Shown here piece by piece: positions 1 through 5,679 of a DNA stretch of 10,674 nt. The position numbers and the translations under genes were made by a program. This DNA comes from Paracoccaceae bacterium. Lineage in GTDB: Bacteria; Pseudomonadota; Alphaproteobacteria; Rhodobacterales; Rhodobacteraceae. A model generated the notes under the pieces. The model saw only the letters and a program-made list of their open reading frames with translations, was not told the origin of the DNA and did no database searches. How positions within the stretch are numbered: the stretch's first letter is position 1; each line of letters opens with the position of its first letter. Location: NCBI GenBank assembly GCA_002400675.1, contig NVQY01000170.1, positions 1 to 10,674 on the forward strand. Reading direction: 5' to 3'.

Positions 1-362
1 GACCGCATATCGCCCCCGCCCAACCGCGCCAGCGCGCCATAGCTGCAATTTCCCGACATCGCCATGCCATAGCCGAACATCAACCCGCCGACGATCGACG
101 CCGCCGGCAACCAGCGTAGCGACAGGTAAAACGTGTCGGTGGCATGCAAAAGCCCGGCCCCCATCAGAGAGAAAGTGCCGATGATGGCGGTGCCGATGGC
201 CAGCGCCCACATGCGCATACGGGTGTCGCTGCTGCCGTACAGAAGGTCTTCGATTGCGCCGGGGGTGCAAAACCGGCCCAGCCGCGCGGCAAGGCCCAGC
301 AATATGCCGCCAAACGCGCCGACCATGACCACCATCTGGGTCTCGGTTGCCCATGTCAGCAT
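1..362 (-). CDS. soxT: YeeE/YedE family sulfur-compound transporter, SoxT-like (N-terminal 120 residues, cut by window edge)
   Basis: An open frame runs from ATG at 362 leftwards off the window. An AAGGAG ribosome binding site lies about 7 bases before the ATG. The translation (not disturbed by any stop) starts MLTWATETQMVVMVGAF and holds the motif RFCTPGAIEDLLYG near residue 30 and GNCSYGALARLGGGDMR near the edge. Cysteines in short Gly-rich motifs inside membrane helices are typical of the YeeE/YedE family, whose characterised members move thiosulfate or related sulfur species across the inner membrane. Hydrophobic segments are seen at about 9-27, 53-75 and 87-105. It lies 100 bases beyond soxR on the same strand. 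In Pseudaminobacter salicylatoxidans, as I recall, a permease gene soxT also follows soxR (soxSRT). The family call is firm. The substrate and the symbol are inferred from context. Confidence 0.85.
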   Translation of the reverse strand, partial: MLTWATETQMVVMVGAFGGILLGLAARLGRFCTPGAIEDLLYGSSDTRMRMWALAIGTAIIGTFSLMGAGLLHATDTFYLSLRWLPAASIVGGLMFGYGMAMSGNCSYGALARLGGGDMR

Positions 363-443
363 TGGCACACTCCTTGGCGGCGCAGAATTACGCACCAACC
401 AGTGTGGCGGCTTTCGCGGTATTGATCAAGAGAGGGGGCGGGT

Positions 444-473
444 CAGTCGTCGCCAGTCGTCGTCAGTCGTCGC
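444..473. repeat. Three tandem 10-bp repeats across the soxR stop codon
   Basis: The unit CAGTCGTCG plus one base (C, T, C) occurs three times back to back at 444-453, 454-463 and 464-473. The rightmost copy encodes the last residues and part of the stop codon of soxR on the minus strand. Because 10 is not a multiple of three, each copy carries GACTGA in a different frame, so gain or loss of a downstream copy would leave the SoxR protein unchanged. Confidence 0.85.
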
Positions 474-798
474 CGCAAAACAGATCATAGACCACTTCAA
501 GAATGCGGCGCGGGCGTTCGTCGGCCAGACGATAATAGATCGCCTTGCCGTCCCGGCGTGGGATCACCAGACCCTCAAGACGCAGGCGTGACAGCTGCTG
601 CGATACCGCCGCTTGCCGTGCGGACAACAGGTCTTCCAACTCGGTAACGGTCTTTTCGCCGGTCACCAGATGGCACAGGATCATCAACCGGCCTTCGTGG
701 CTGATTGCCTTGAGAAAGTTCGACGCGGTGGTCGCGCTGTCGACCATCTTGTCCAGTTCTTCTTCGGCCATGTCGGTGGAGAATTTTGGAAGTGCCAT
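463..798 (-). CDS. soxR: ArsR-family transcriptional repressor SoxR (persulfide-sensing type)
   Basis: This 111-residue protein is a winged helix-turn-helix repressor of the ArsR/SmtB family. The DNA-binding region is about 50-90: TVTELEDLLSARQAAVSQQLSR is the helix-turn-helix and DGKAIYYRL the wing. It has only two cysteines, Cys42 (MILCHL) and Cys108 (DLFCGDD). This matches the pair used by SqrR and BigR to sense sulfane sulfur through a polysulfide bridge. No metal-site CxC is seen, which argues against a metal sensor. In P. salicylatoxidans SoxR is known to repress sox genes by binding the soxS-soxV and soxW-soxX gaps, and both gaps carry palindromes here. The start at 798 has AAGGA 8 bases upstream. 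It lies 36 bases after the DUF336 gene and probably shares its transcript. It is unrelated to the E. coli superoxide regulator of the same name. Confidence 0.93.
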   Translation of the reverse strand: MALPKFSTDMAEEELDKMVDSATTASNFLKAISHEGRLMILCHLVTGEKTVTELEDLLSARQAAVSQQLSRLRLEGLVIPRRDGKAIYYRLADERPRRILEVVYDLFCGDD

Positions 799-823
799 TT
801 GTCTGATCCTTGATTTGACAAAT
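797..823. promoter_or_regulatory. Inverted repeat enclosing the soxR ribosome binding site
   Basis: ATTTGTC (797-803) and GACAAAT (817-823) form perfect 7-base arms around a 13-base loop. On the minus-strand transcript, the loop contains the AAGGA ribosome binding site of soxR and the second arm runs into the ATG. A shorter palindrome, ATTTG-A-CAAAT (813-823), overlaps one arm. It could be a translational control hairpin or a protein site. The arms are AT-rich and the stem would be weak. Confidence 0.4.
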
Positions 824-834
824 AATTCATAGGG

Positions 835-1338
835 TTAAAACGATATCAGATCCTCTATCGAGGCGATGCCAGCCTGCGCACAGATGTCATCCAGCGCCGG
901 TTCAGGTGCGCCGGATACGCCGATCCCGGCCACAATCGCCCCGTTGCCTTCGTACACCACCAACCCGCCGCCCAACGGCAGGGCGTTTGTCAGGTTGCGG
1001 ATAGCAGAGGACGCGGAACCGGCTTTGGTCGATTCGGCCAGCTCGCTGGTGCCGGTGCGAAAACTGACGGCGGTCCATGCTTTGCGTTGCGAGGTCTCAT
1101 AGACATGTATCCCGGCAAAACGGTCGCGCAGGAAAACCTGCGGGATGCCGAAACGATCAACAACTGTCACACCAATTTGATAGCCCTCATCGCGGCACGC
1201 GGCCATCGCGGCCTGTGCCATTTGCAACGCCACTTCGGGTTTCAGCACCCGGAACGTGACAAACGCGTCGTCCTCATCCGCAAGGGCAGGGGTCGCAAAC
1301 CCGACCGCCGCAACAAGGGAAAGGGCCAGTTTGCGCAT
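835..1338 (-). CDS. Exported GlcG/HbpS-like (DUF336) protein
   Basis: This 167-residue protein has a Sec signal peptide (MRKLALSLVAAVGFATPALA, about 1-20), so it should act in the periplasm. The mature part fits the GlcG/HbpS (DUF336) fold: VALQMAQAAMAACRDEG at 36-52, GVTVVDRFGIPQVFLRD at 56-72, then LPLGGGLVVYEGNGAIVAGIGVSGA at 120-144 and a closing DDICAQAGI. Some family members bind haem or cobalamin, and HbpS works in redox sensing; the function here is unknown. The ATG at 1338 was chosen over an upstream in-frame ATG at 1404 because it gives a clean signal peptide and has GGAGG 6 bases upstream. It also overlaps the soxS stop by one base (TGATG), a sign of coupled translation. The upstream start would lie well inside soxS. 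A role in haem supply, Sox redox sensing or sulfur binding is only a guess. Confidence 0.85.
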   Translation of the reverse strand: MRKLALSLVAAVGFATPALADEDDAFVTFRVLKPEVALQMAQAAMAACRDEGYQIGVTVVDRFGIPQVFLRDRFAGIHVYETSQRKAWTAVSFRTGTSELAESTKAGSASSAIRNLTNALPLGGGLVVYEGNGAIVAGIGVSGAPEPALDDICAQAGIASIEDLISF

Positions 1339-1712
1339 CAACTGCCTCCGCCGCTCGGGTCGTAATTGGTTTTGCTCTTCAACAGCTTGTCCAGCAGAGG
1401 CCAAAAGAAGTCGGGGCCGGGATAGCCTTCGAGGCGGGCCAGTTCCTTGCCGTCATCAACAATCAGAAACGTAGGGGTAAAGGTCACCCGGCGGGCAATG
1501 CTCAGGTCTTCGGGGATGGCAAAGATATCAACCCGGCGCAGCGGCGCGAATTTGCCCTCAGAGGTCTTGGAATAGATCCCGCCGATGTCCTCGTTCCACT
1601 GTTCACAGTAGACGCAGCCGTCCTGCTCGACCATCACAAGTTCCACCGCAGCGGCGGGAAAGGCCAGAAGCAGCGCAGTAATCACGCCGAGGTAACTTTT
1701 CAGAGTAAGCAT
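1338..1712 (-). CDS. soxS: Periplasmic thioredoxin-like protein SoxS
   Basis: This 124-residue protein has an N-terminal signal or anchor (LGVITALLLAFPAAA, about 8-22) and a compact thioredoxin fold. The redox pair is Cys33-Val-Tyr-Cys36, and the cis-proline loop is FTPTF (Pro80). The length and motifs match SoxS of Paracoccus, which reactivates the SoxYZ carrier by reducing its blocked cysteine. It resembles soxW across the divergent promoter: both have a CxYC active site and an FTPT loop. It is the first gene of the leftward operon soxS-DUF336-soxR-soxT. The start at 1712 has an AGGTGG stretch very close upstream. Transcription probably comes from the soxS-soxV gap, where SoxR is expected to bind. 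Confidence 0.92.
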   Translation of the reverse strand: MLTLKSYLGVITALLLAFPAAAVELVMVEQDGCVYCEQWNEDIGGIYSKTSEGKFAPLRRVDIFAIPEDLSIARRVTFTPTFLIVDDGKELARLEGYPGPDFFWPLLDKLLKSKTNYDPSGGGS

Positions 1713-1831
1713 AGACCACCTGTTGACGTATCGTTGATCTACAACGTAATCTGAATATGTGAATGGTTCAAGCCACGTCCAATCCTGGCTCGCGGCGTCG
1801 TGATGGCAAGACTGTGATGGGAATACATTGA
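1713..1831. promoter_or_regulatory. Divergent soxS/soxV promoter region
   Basis: This 119-base gap separates the leftward soxS operon from rightward soxV, so it must hold promoters for both. A possible rightward promoter is TTGACG (1723-1728) with TAATCT (1747-1752), spacing 18; the second box is weak. An inverted repeat CGTTG-ATCTA-CAACG lies at 1732-1746. TGAA-TGG-TTCA at 1760-1770 is another short one. The corresponding region is a known SoxR target in P. salicylatoxidans. Promoter boxes are inferred only. Confidence 0.65.
1748..1765 (-). promoter_or_regulatory. Candidate SoxR operator, soxS-soxV gap (one good half-site)
   Basis: Read on the minus strand, this site starts CATTCACATAT (1765-1755), identical over 11 bases to the start of the candidate operator in front of soxB (5589-5599). 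The second half (TCAGATT) matches the palindrome only partly, so this is an imperfect copy. The shared 11-mer in two sox intergenic regions is the main evidence. SoxR binding is inferred. Confidence 0.5.
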
Positions 1832-2569
1832 ATGCTTGAGATCAGTCTGATTGGCGCGCTTTTTGCCGGGTTGCTTAGTTTTTTAACCCCCTGCGTTCTG
1901 CCGATGGTACCATTTTACCTGTCCTACATGGGCGGTCTCAGCATGGCTGAGCTGCGCGGCGATGGCCAGATCGCACCGGGCGCGCAACGCCGCCTGATGC
2001 TGTCGGCGGTGCTTTTTGCTGCCGGGGTCACCACGGTTTTCATGCTGTTCGGCATGGGCGCGACCGCGCTGGGGCAGGTGTTCGGGCAATATCTGGATGT
2101 GCTGAAATACGTCGCCGCCGCGTTTCTGGTGGTGTTTGGCCTGCACTTTCTCGGGGTGATCAATGTGCCGTTGCTGCATCGCGGCGCGCGGATGGAAAGC
2201 AAGGCAGAGCCTAGTTCGGCGATCGGCGCGTACCTCATGGGGCTGGCCTTTGGTTTTGGCTGGTCGCCCTGCGTCGGTCCGGCGCTGGCGTCGATCCTGA
2301 TGATTGCCAGCGGCATGGGCGACATCTGGCGCGGCGGCTTGTTGCTGTTTGTCTACGGGGTCGGGATGACGGCACCCTTTATCGTCGCCGCCATGTTCGC
2401 CAAGCCGTTCCTGTCGTGGGTGCAAAAGCATCGCGCCGCTTTTGCCTATGTGGAAAAGGGCATGGGGGCTATGCTGATCGTATTCGCCATACTGATTGCC
2501 ACCGGGTCGATGAATGTGATCGGGGCGGCCATGATACGCTGGATGCCGGGGTTCCTGACCCTGGGCTAG
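1832..2569 (+). CDS. soxV: CcdA-family membrane thiol electron transporter SoxV
   Basis: This 245-residue protein has six predicted membrane helices at about 5-28, 54-78, 90-112, 131-158, 166-190 and 207-230, the CcdA/DsbD-beta layout. The two redox cysteines are both seen: Cys21 in LTPCVLPMVP and Cys147 in GWSPCVGPAL. The family passes electrons from cytoplasmic thioredoxin through the inner membrane to periplasmic thioredoxin-like partners. In Paracoccus, SoxV feeds SoxW, and SoxV is needed to keep the Sox proteins active. soxW follows after 28 bases, so the pair is co-transcribed. The ATG at 1832 has only a modest GGGA ribosome binding site 9 bases upstream. It is the first gene to the right of the divergent promoter. 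Confidence 0.94.
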   Translation: MLEISLIGALFAGLLSFLTPCVLPMVPFYLSYMGGLSMAELRGDGQIAPGAQRRLMLSAVLFAAGVTTVFMLFGMGATALGQVFGQYLDVLKYVAAAFLVVFGLHFLGVINVPLLHRGARMESKAEPSSAIGAYLMGLAFGFGWSPCVGPALASILMIASGMGDIWRGGLLLFVYGVGMTAPFIVAAMFAKPFLSWVQKHRAAFAYVEKGMGAMLIVFAILIATGSMNVIGAAMIRWMPGFLTLG

Positions 2570-2597
2570 CGATTTGAACTTCCTGGGAGGGGAAACA

Positions 2598-3191
2598 ATG
2601 TTAAAACAGATATTTGCTGGGATTCTGGCCGCGACGCTGACTGTGGGTCTGGGCGGGCCGGTTGTGGCGTCCGAGCTGGGCGACGACGGGTTGTACAAGG
2701 CCGCGTGGCTGCGCGAGACCTTCAAGGACCTGCAAGAGGATTTCACCGAGGCCGATTCCGAAGGCCGGCGTCTGGTGCTGCTGGTCGAACAACAGGGCTG
2801 TATCTACTGTAAGGAAATGCACGAGGTCACGTTTGTTGACCCGCGCGTCAAGGCGATGCTGGAAGACGTGTTCTACCCGGTGCAGATCGACCTTGGCGGC
2901 AGCCGCGAAGTGACCGACACCGATGGCGAGGAACTGACCGAAAAGAACGCGGTGCGCAAATGGGGGCTGATGTTCACCCCGACGATGATCTTTCTGCCGG
3001 CGAAAATGGACCCGTCCCTGTCGGTCAGCCAACAGGCCGTGGCGGTGATGCCCGGTGCCTTTGGCCCGGGGACCACTCTGGACATGATGACATGGGTGTC
3101 CGAGGAACGCTATCTGACCAAGGACGAGGAAGATTTCCAACGCTATCACGCGCGCATGATTCGTGAACGCAACGACGGCAGCACAGAGTAA
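2598..3191 (+). CDS. soxW: Periplasmic thioredoxin SoxW
   Basis: This 197-residue thioredoxin-like protein has a Sec signal peptide (MLKQIFAGILAATLTVGLGGPVVA, about 1-24). The active site is Cys68-Ile-Tyr-Cys71 in VEQQGCIYCKEMHE, and the cis-proline loop is FTPTM. SoxW receives electrons from SoxV and passes them on in the periplasm. The start at 2598 was preferred to an in-frame TTG at 2574 because GGGAGG lies 7 bases before the ATG and the signal peptide begins there. The C-terminal tail, DEEDFQRYHARMIRERNDG, is charged and probably helical, beyond the thioredoxin core. It is a longer relative of SoxS, with nearly the same active-site tyrosine motif. It ends the soxVW pair; the next gene follows only after a 179-base regulatory gap. 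Confidence 0.92.
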   Translation: MLKQIFAGILAATLTVGLGGPVVASELGDDGLYKAAWLRETFKDLQEDFTEADSEGRRLVLLVEQQGCIYCKEMHEVTFVDPRVKAMLEDVFYPVQIDLGGSREVTDTDGEELTEKNAVRKWGLMFTPTMIFLPAKMDPSLSVSQQAVAVMPGAFGPGTTLDMMTWVSEERYLTKDEEDFQRYHARMIRERNDGSTE

Positions 3192-3370
3192 TTATCTTTC
3201 GCCGTCGGCATTGCTATTGAAAGTATTGGGAAATTTCCTATGGCCCCCTTGAATTTATCAACTAATTCACAGTTGTGAATTTGATGTTGCGTGAATCGGG
3301 GTGGCTAGCGTAGGGTAAAAGCAGCAAACCACAATCAACAAAGAAAATCGTGGTAGCTCAGGGAGGGAAT
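3192..3370 (+). promoter_or_regulatory. soxW-soxX regulatory region
   Basis: This 179-base gap is AT-rich compared with the genes beside it and is the largest gap in the plus-strand cluster. It holds a 10-base palindrome GGAAATTTCC (3229-3238), a strong operator-like palindrome (3264-3281) and an extra GTGAATC half-site at 3291-3297. GAATT (3251-3255) also forms an inverted repeat with AATTC (3264-3268). No convincing promoter boxes were found by eye. The corresponding region in P. salicylatoxidans is a known SoxR target. Confidence 0.7.
3264..3281. promoter_or_regulatory. Candidate SoxR operator, soxW-soxX gap (perfect palindrome)
   Basis: AATTCACA-GT-TGTGAATT is a perfect palindrome with 8-base arms and a 2-base centre. 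It contains ATTC-N8-GAAT (3265-3280), the pattern I recall for the related sulfide-responsive repressor SqrR. It lies about 90 bases upstream of soxX. This is the best-formed operator candidate in the window. Confidence 0.75.
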
Positions 3371-3820
3371 ATGAAACTACTTATCACCACTGCAGTTACA
3401 GCAGTTATTGCTTCGACCGTTGCATTTGCAGGTACAACCGCACCGGGCGACGTCGCCTTTAAAGACGGCGCTGTCGCAGTCTCGCTGACCGGAGCGGCCG
3501 GAAATGCCGCAGATGGCCGGGCTGTGTTTGCCGATCGCAAGCTGGGCAACTGCCTGGCCTGTCACGTCAACTCAGAGATGCCCGAGCAATCGTTTCAGGG
3601 CCAGGTAGGCCCGCCGCTGGACGGCGCTGCTGATCGCTGGAGCGAGGCGCAGCTGCGCGGGATCGTATCCAATTCAAAGAACACCTTTGAAGGCACGATC
3701 ATGCCAGCGTTCTACGTCGATGCCGGTTTCACCCGACCGCTGGGAAAGTTTGAAGGCAAAACCATCCTTTCGGCCCAGCAGGTTGAAGACGTCGTCGCCT
3801 ATCTGTTGACGCTCAAGTAA
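3371..3820 (+). CDS. soxX: Cytochrome c subunit SoxX of the SoxXA complex
   Basis: This 149-residue periplasmic monohaem cytochrome has a signal peptide, MKLLITTAVTAVIASTVAFA (1-20). The haem site is Cys61-Leu-Ala-Cys64-His65, and Met111 in GTIMPAFY is the likely sixth ligand. The motif QGQVGPPLDGAADRW after the haem is typical of SoxX. With SoxA it joins thiosulfate oxidatively to the SoxY cysteine and passes electrons to a small cytochrome. The start at 3371 was chosen over an in-frame GTG at 3350: it begins the signal peptide and has a GGGAGG stretch 4 bases upstream. It is the first gene of soxXYZA, directly after the operator palindrome. Confidence 0.95.
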   Translation: MKLLITTAVTAVIASTVAFAGTTAPGDVAFKDGAVAVSLTGAAGNAADGRAVFADRKLGNCLACHVNSEMPEQSFQGQVGPPLDGAADRWSEAQLRGIVSNSKNTFEGTIMPAFYVDAGFTRPLGKFEGKTILSAQQVEDVVAYLLTLK

Positions 3821-3821
3821 A

Positions 3822-3837
3822 GACAGGTTCGCCTGTT
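3822..3837 (+). other. TTCG-loop hairpin between soxX and soxY
   Basis: ACAGG (3823-3827), TTCG (3828-3831) and CCTGT (3832-3836) form a hairpin with five pairs plus a G-U pair at the base (3822/3837). UUCG loops are unusually stable in RNA. No T-run follows, so it is not an intrinsic terminator. It could protect transcript ends or mark a processing point between soxX and the carrier genes soxYZ. Confidence 0.5.
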
Positions 3838-3863
3838 CGCACATAATTCAAGGAGACATATGA

Positions 3864-4286
3864 ATGGAATTCTCAAGACGCGAAACGATCGCCCTTGGGC
3901 TGGGGGCCGCAGCGATGACGATGCTGCCCATACGCGCGTTCGCCGAAGCCACTGCCGATGAGATCGTCGCCGATTTCACTGGTGGCGCAAGCATGAGCGA
4001 TGGCGGTGTGACACTGACCACGCCAGAGATTGCCGAGAACGGCAACACCGTGCCAATCGCGGTTGACGCCCCCGGTGCCGTGTCGGTCATGATTGTTGCA
4101 ACCGGCAACCCGACGCCCAAGGTCGCCGTGTTCAATTTCGGAGAGCTGGCCGCGTCGCAGTCCGCATCCACCCGCATCCGGCTGGCCGGCACACAGGACG
4201 TTCTTGCCATTGCCAAAATGGCAGATGGTTCGTTCTTGCGCGCCTCGTCGACCGTAAAAGTCACCATCGGGGGTTGTGGGGGTTAA
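3864..4286 (+). CDS. soxY: Sulfur carrier subunit SoxY
   Basis: This 140-residue protein carries the swinging-arm motif of SoxY at its end: IGGCGG, with Cys138 as the carrier residue to which sulfur intermediates are bound during the cycle. The N-terminus has a Tat signal, SRRETIALGLGAAAMTMLPIRAFA (cleavage after about residue 27), so the folded SoxYZ pair is exported together. Downstream is an immunoglobulin-like domain with VSVMIVATGNPTPKVAVFNF. The ATG at 3864 has AAGGAGA 7 bases upstream. Another ATG four bases earlier (3860) is out of frame. soxZ follows after 39 bases. The length is close to the family's. Confidence 0.97.
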   Translation: MEFSRRETIALGLGAAAMTMLPIRAFAEATADEIVADFTGGASMSDGGVTLTTPEIAENGNTVPIAVDAPGAVSVMIVATGNPTPKVAVFNFGELAASQSASTRIRLAGTQDVLAIAKMADGSFLRASSTVKVTIGGCGG

Positions 4287-4325
4287 TCACCGTCACACCT
4301 GTTCCGAAGTAAGGAGAATAATAAA

Positions 4326-4658
4326 ATGGCAAAAGGTGTAAAACCCCGCGTCAAGGTCCCGAAAACAGCTGCGGCTGGTTCGTCGATCACCATCAAGACC
4401 CTGATCAGCCACAAGATGGAAAGCGGTCAGCGCAAGGACAAGAAAACCGGAGAACTGATCCCACGTTCGATCATCAACCGCTTTACCTGCGAATTCAACG
4501 GCAAGTCGGTTATCGAAATCGACATCGAGCCGGCGGTTTCCACCAACCCGTATTTCCAGTTTGACGCAACCGTGCCAGAGGCCGGCGATTTCGTGTTTAC
4601 CTGGTATGACGATGACGGGTCGGTCTACGACGCAACGAAATCAGTCGCGATCGGTTGA
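4326..4658 (+). CDS. soxZ: Sulfur carrier subunit SoxZ
   Basis: This 110-residue protein is the partner of SoxY. It lacks a signal peptide, as usual, because it leaves the cell bound to Tat-exported SoxY. The sequence shows the typical SoxZ features: KPRVKVPKTAAAGSSITIKTLISHKMESG at 7-34, IPRSIINRFTCEFNGK with Cys55, and FVFTWYDDDGSVYDATKSVAIG at the end. It is an immunoglobulin-like beta sandwich that holds the SoxY arm and presents it to SoxXA, SoxB and SoxCD. The start at 4326 has AAGGAG 9 bases upstream. soxA follows 29 bases after the stop. Confidence 0.97.
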   Translation: MAKGVKPRVKVPKTAAAGSSITIKTLISHKMESGQRKDKKTGELIPRSIINRFTCEFNGKSVIEIDIEPAVSTNPYFQFDATVPEAGDFVFTWYDDDGSVYDATKSVAIG

Positions 4659-4687
4659 TCCGGCAGCAAGGGAGGGAAAAATACAAA

Positions 4688-5539
4688 ATGGGAATGAACC
4701 TGTTTAAGACGACCGCTGCCGTAGCCGCGTTGGCCATCATGGCCACCGGGGCTGCTCAGGCTGGTGAAGACGCCAAGCTGGTGATCAACGGCGATTTGTC
4801 GATTGCGACGCAAGCCGCCGCACCGGCGCATCTGGAAAACCTCGAAACGGTCTATTCGGGCTGGGTCTTCCGGACCAAGGAAACACAGGCGCTTGAGATG
4901 GATGACTTTGACAATCCGTCTTTTGTGTTTGTCGATGTGGCGCTTGACCTGTACGCCGCAGTGGATGGAACCGAAGGCAAATCATGCGCGTCCTGCCATG
5001 AAAACGTCGAGGATTTCGCCGGTCTGACCACGTCGATGCCGCGCGTCAACGCCGATGGCGCTCTTGAAACCACAACCGACCTGATCAACGAATGCCGGAC
5101 CGAGCGTATGGGTGCCAAGGCATGGAAGTACTCCGGTACGGACATGTCCGCCATGCTGTCGCTGGTTGGTTTGCAATCGCGTGGAATGCCGGTCAATGTG
5201 GCCATCGACGGTGCTGCGGCCCCGTATTGGGACAAGGGCAAAGAGCTGTATTATACCCGTGTGGGTCAGCTTGATATGTCTTGTTCCAACTGCCACGAGG
5301 ACAACTACAACGTGATGATCCGTGCGGATCACCTGTCCCAGGGCCAGTCGAACGGGTTCCCGACCTACCGTCTGAAAAACGCCAAGATGAACACCATCCA
5401 GGCGCGTTTCAAAGGCTGCATGAAGAACATCCGTGCAGAACCCTTTGGTCAGGGCAGCGACGAGTTCAAGGCGCTTGAACTTTACGTGGCAAGCCGTGGC
5501 AACGGATTGATCGTCGAGACACCTTCAGTTCGCAACTAA
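4688..5539 (+). CDS. soxA: Diheme cytochrome c SoxA, catalytic subunit of SoxXA
   Basis: This 283-residue protein has a Sec signal peptide (about 1-25, ending ATGAAQA). It has two haem sites, Cys100-Ala-Ser-Cys103-His104 and Cys199-Ser-Asn-Cys202-His203, so it is the diheme form known from Paracoccus and Rhodovulum. Cys244 in RFKGCMKNIRAEPF is the expected catalytic cysteine and haem ligand, known as a persulfide in structures of the family. Cys136 in NECRTERM is a likely ligand of the first haem. With SoxX it attaches thiosulfate to SoxY. The start at 4688 has GGGAGG 12 bases upstream, rather far; ATG at 4694 is possible too. An in-frame TTG at 4655 overlapping the soxZ stop was rejected because it would sit before the signal peptide. 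An intrinsic terminator follows. Confidence 0.96.
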   Translation: MGMNLFKTTAAVAALAIMATGAAQAGEDAKLVINGDLSIATQAAAPAHLENLETVYSGWVFRTKETQALEMDDFDNPSFVFVDVALDLYAAVDGTEGKSCASCHENVEDFAGLTTSMPRVNADGALETTTDLINECRTERMGAKAWKYSGTDMSAMLSLVGLQSRGMPVNVAIDGAAAPYWDKGKELYYTRVGQLDMSCSNCHEDNYNVMIRADHLSQGQSNGFPTYRLKNAKMNTIQARFKGCMKNIRAEPFGQGSDEFKALELYVASRGNGLIVETPSVRN

Positions 5540-5546
5540 TCAAAGA

Positions 5547-5578
5547 CCTGCCCCGGTATCGTCCGGGGCGGGTTTTTT
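5547..5578 (+). terminator. Intrinsic terminator after soxA
   Basis: CCTGCCCCGG (5547-5556) pairs with CCGGGGCGGG (5563-5572) over ten positions, one of them a G-T wobble, around the loop TATCGT. Six T residues follow at 5573-5578. This is a classic strong rho-independent terminator, 7 bases after the soxA stop. It should end or reduce soxXYZA transcription before soxB. Confidence 0.92.
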
Positions 5579-5588
5579 CGCATTTTGG

Positions 5589-5606
5589 CATTCACATATG
5601 CGAATG
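5589..5606. promoter_or_regulatory. Candidate SoxR operator and promoter in front of soxB
   Basis: CATTCACATATGCGAATG is an 18-base palindrome with one mismatched pair and contains ATTC-N8-GAAT (5590-5605). It shares CATTCACATAT with the soxS-soxV site and ATTCACA with the soxW-soxX site. TTGGCA (5585-5590) could be a -35 box, with a weak -10 TAATTC (5608-5613) at spacing 17, so the operator would fill the promoter spacer, a natural place for a repressor. It lies between the soxA terminator and soxB. Binding and promoter activity are inferred. Confidence 0.65.
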
Positions 5607-5679
5607 TTAATTCGACCAGAATGCCCAACCAATCAGAACATCCAACAATACGACCTCCGGTGACAAAAGGATTAGGTAA

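Noticed and set aside
1883..2746. Long open frame on the minus strand over soxV (287 codons)
   Set aside because: It is antisense to a clear soxV/soxW pair, is rich in His, Arg, Pro and Gln as mirror frames of high-GC genes are, and has no ribosome binding site or known motif.
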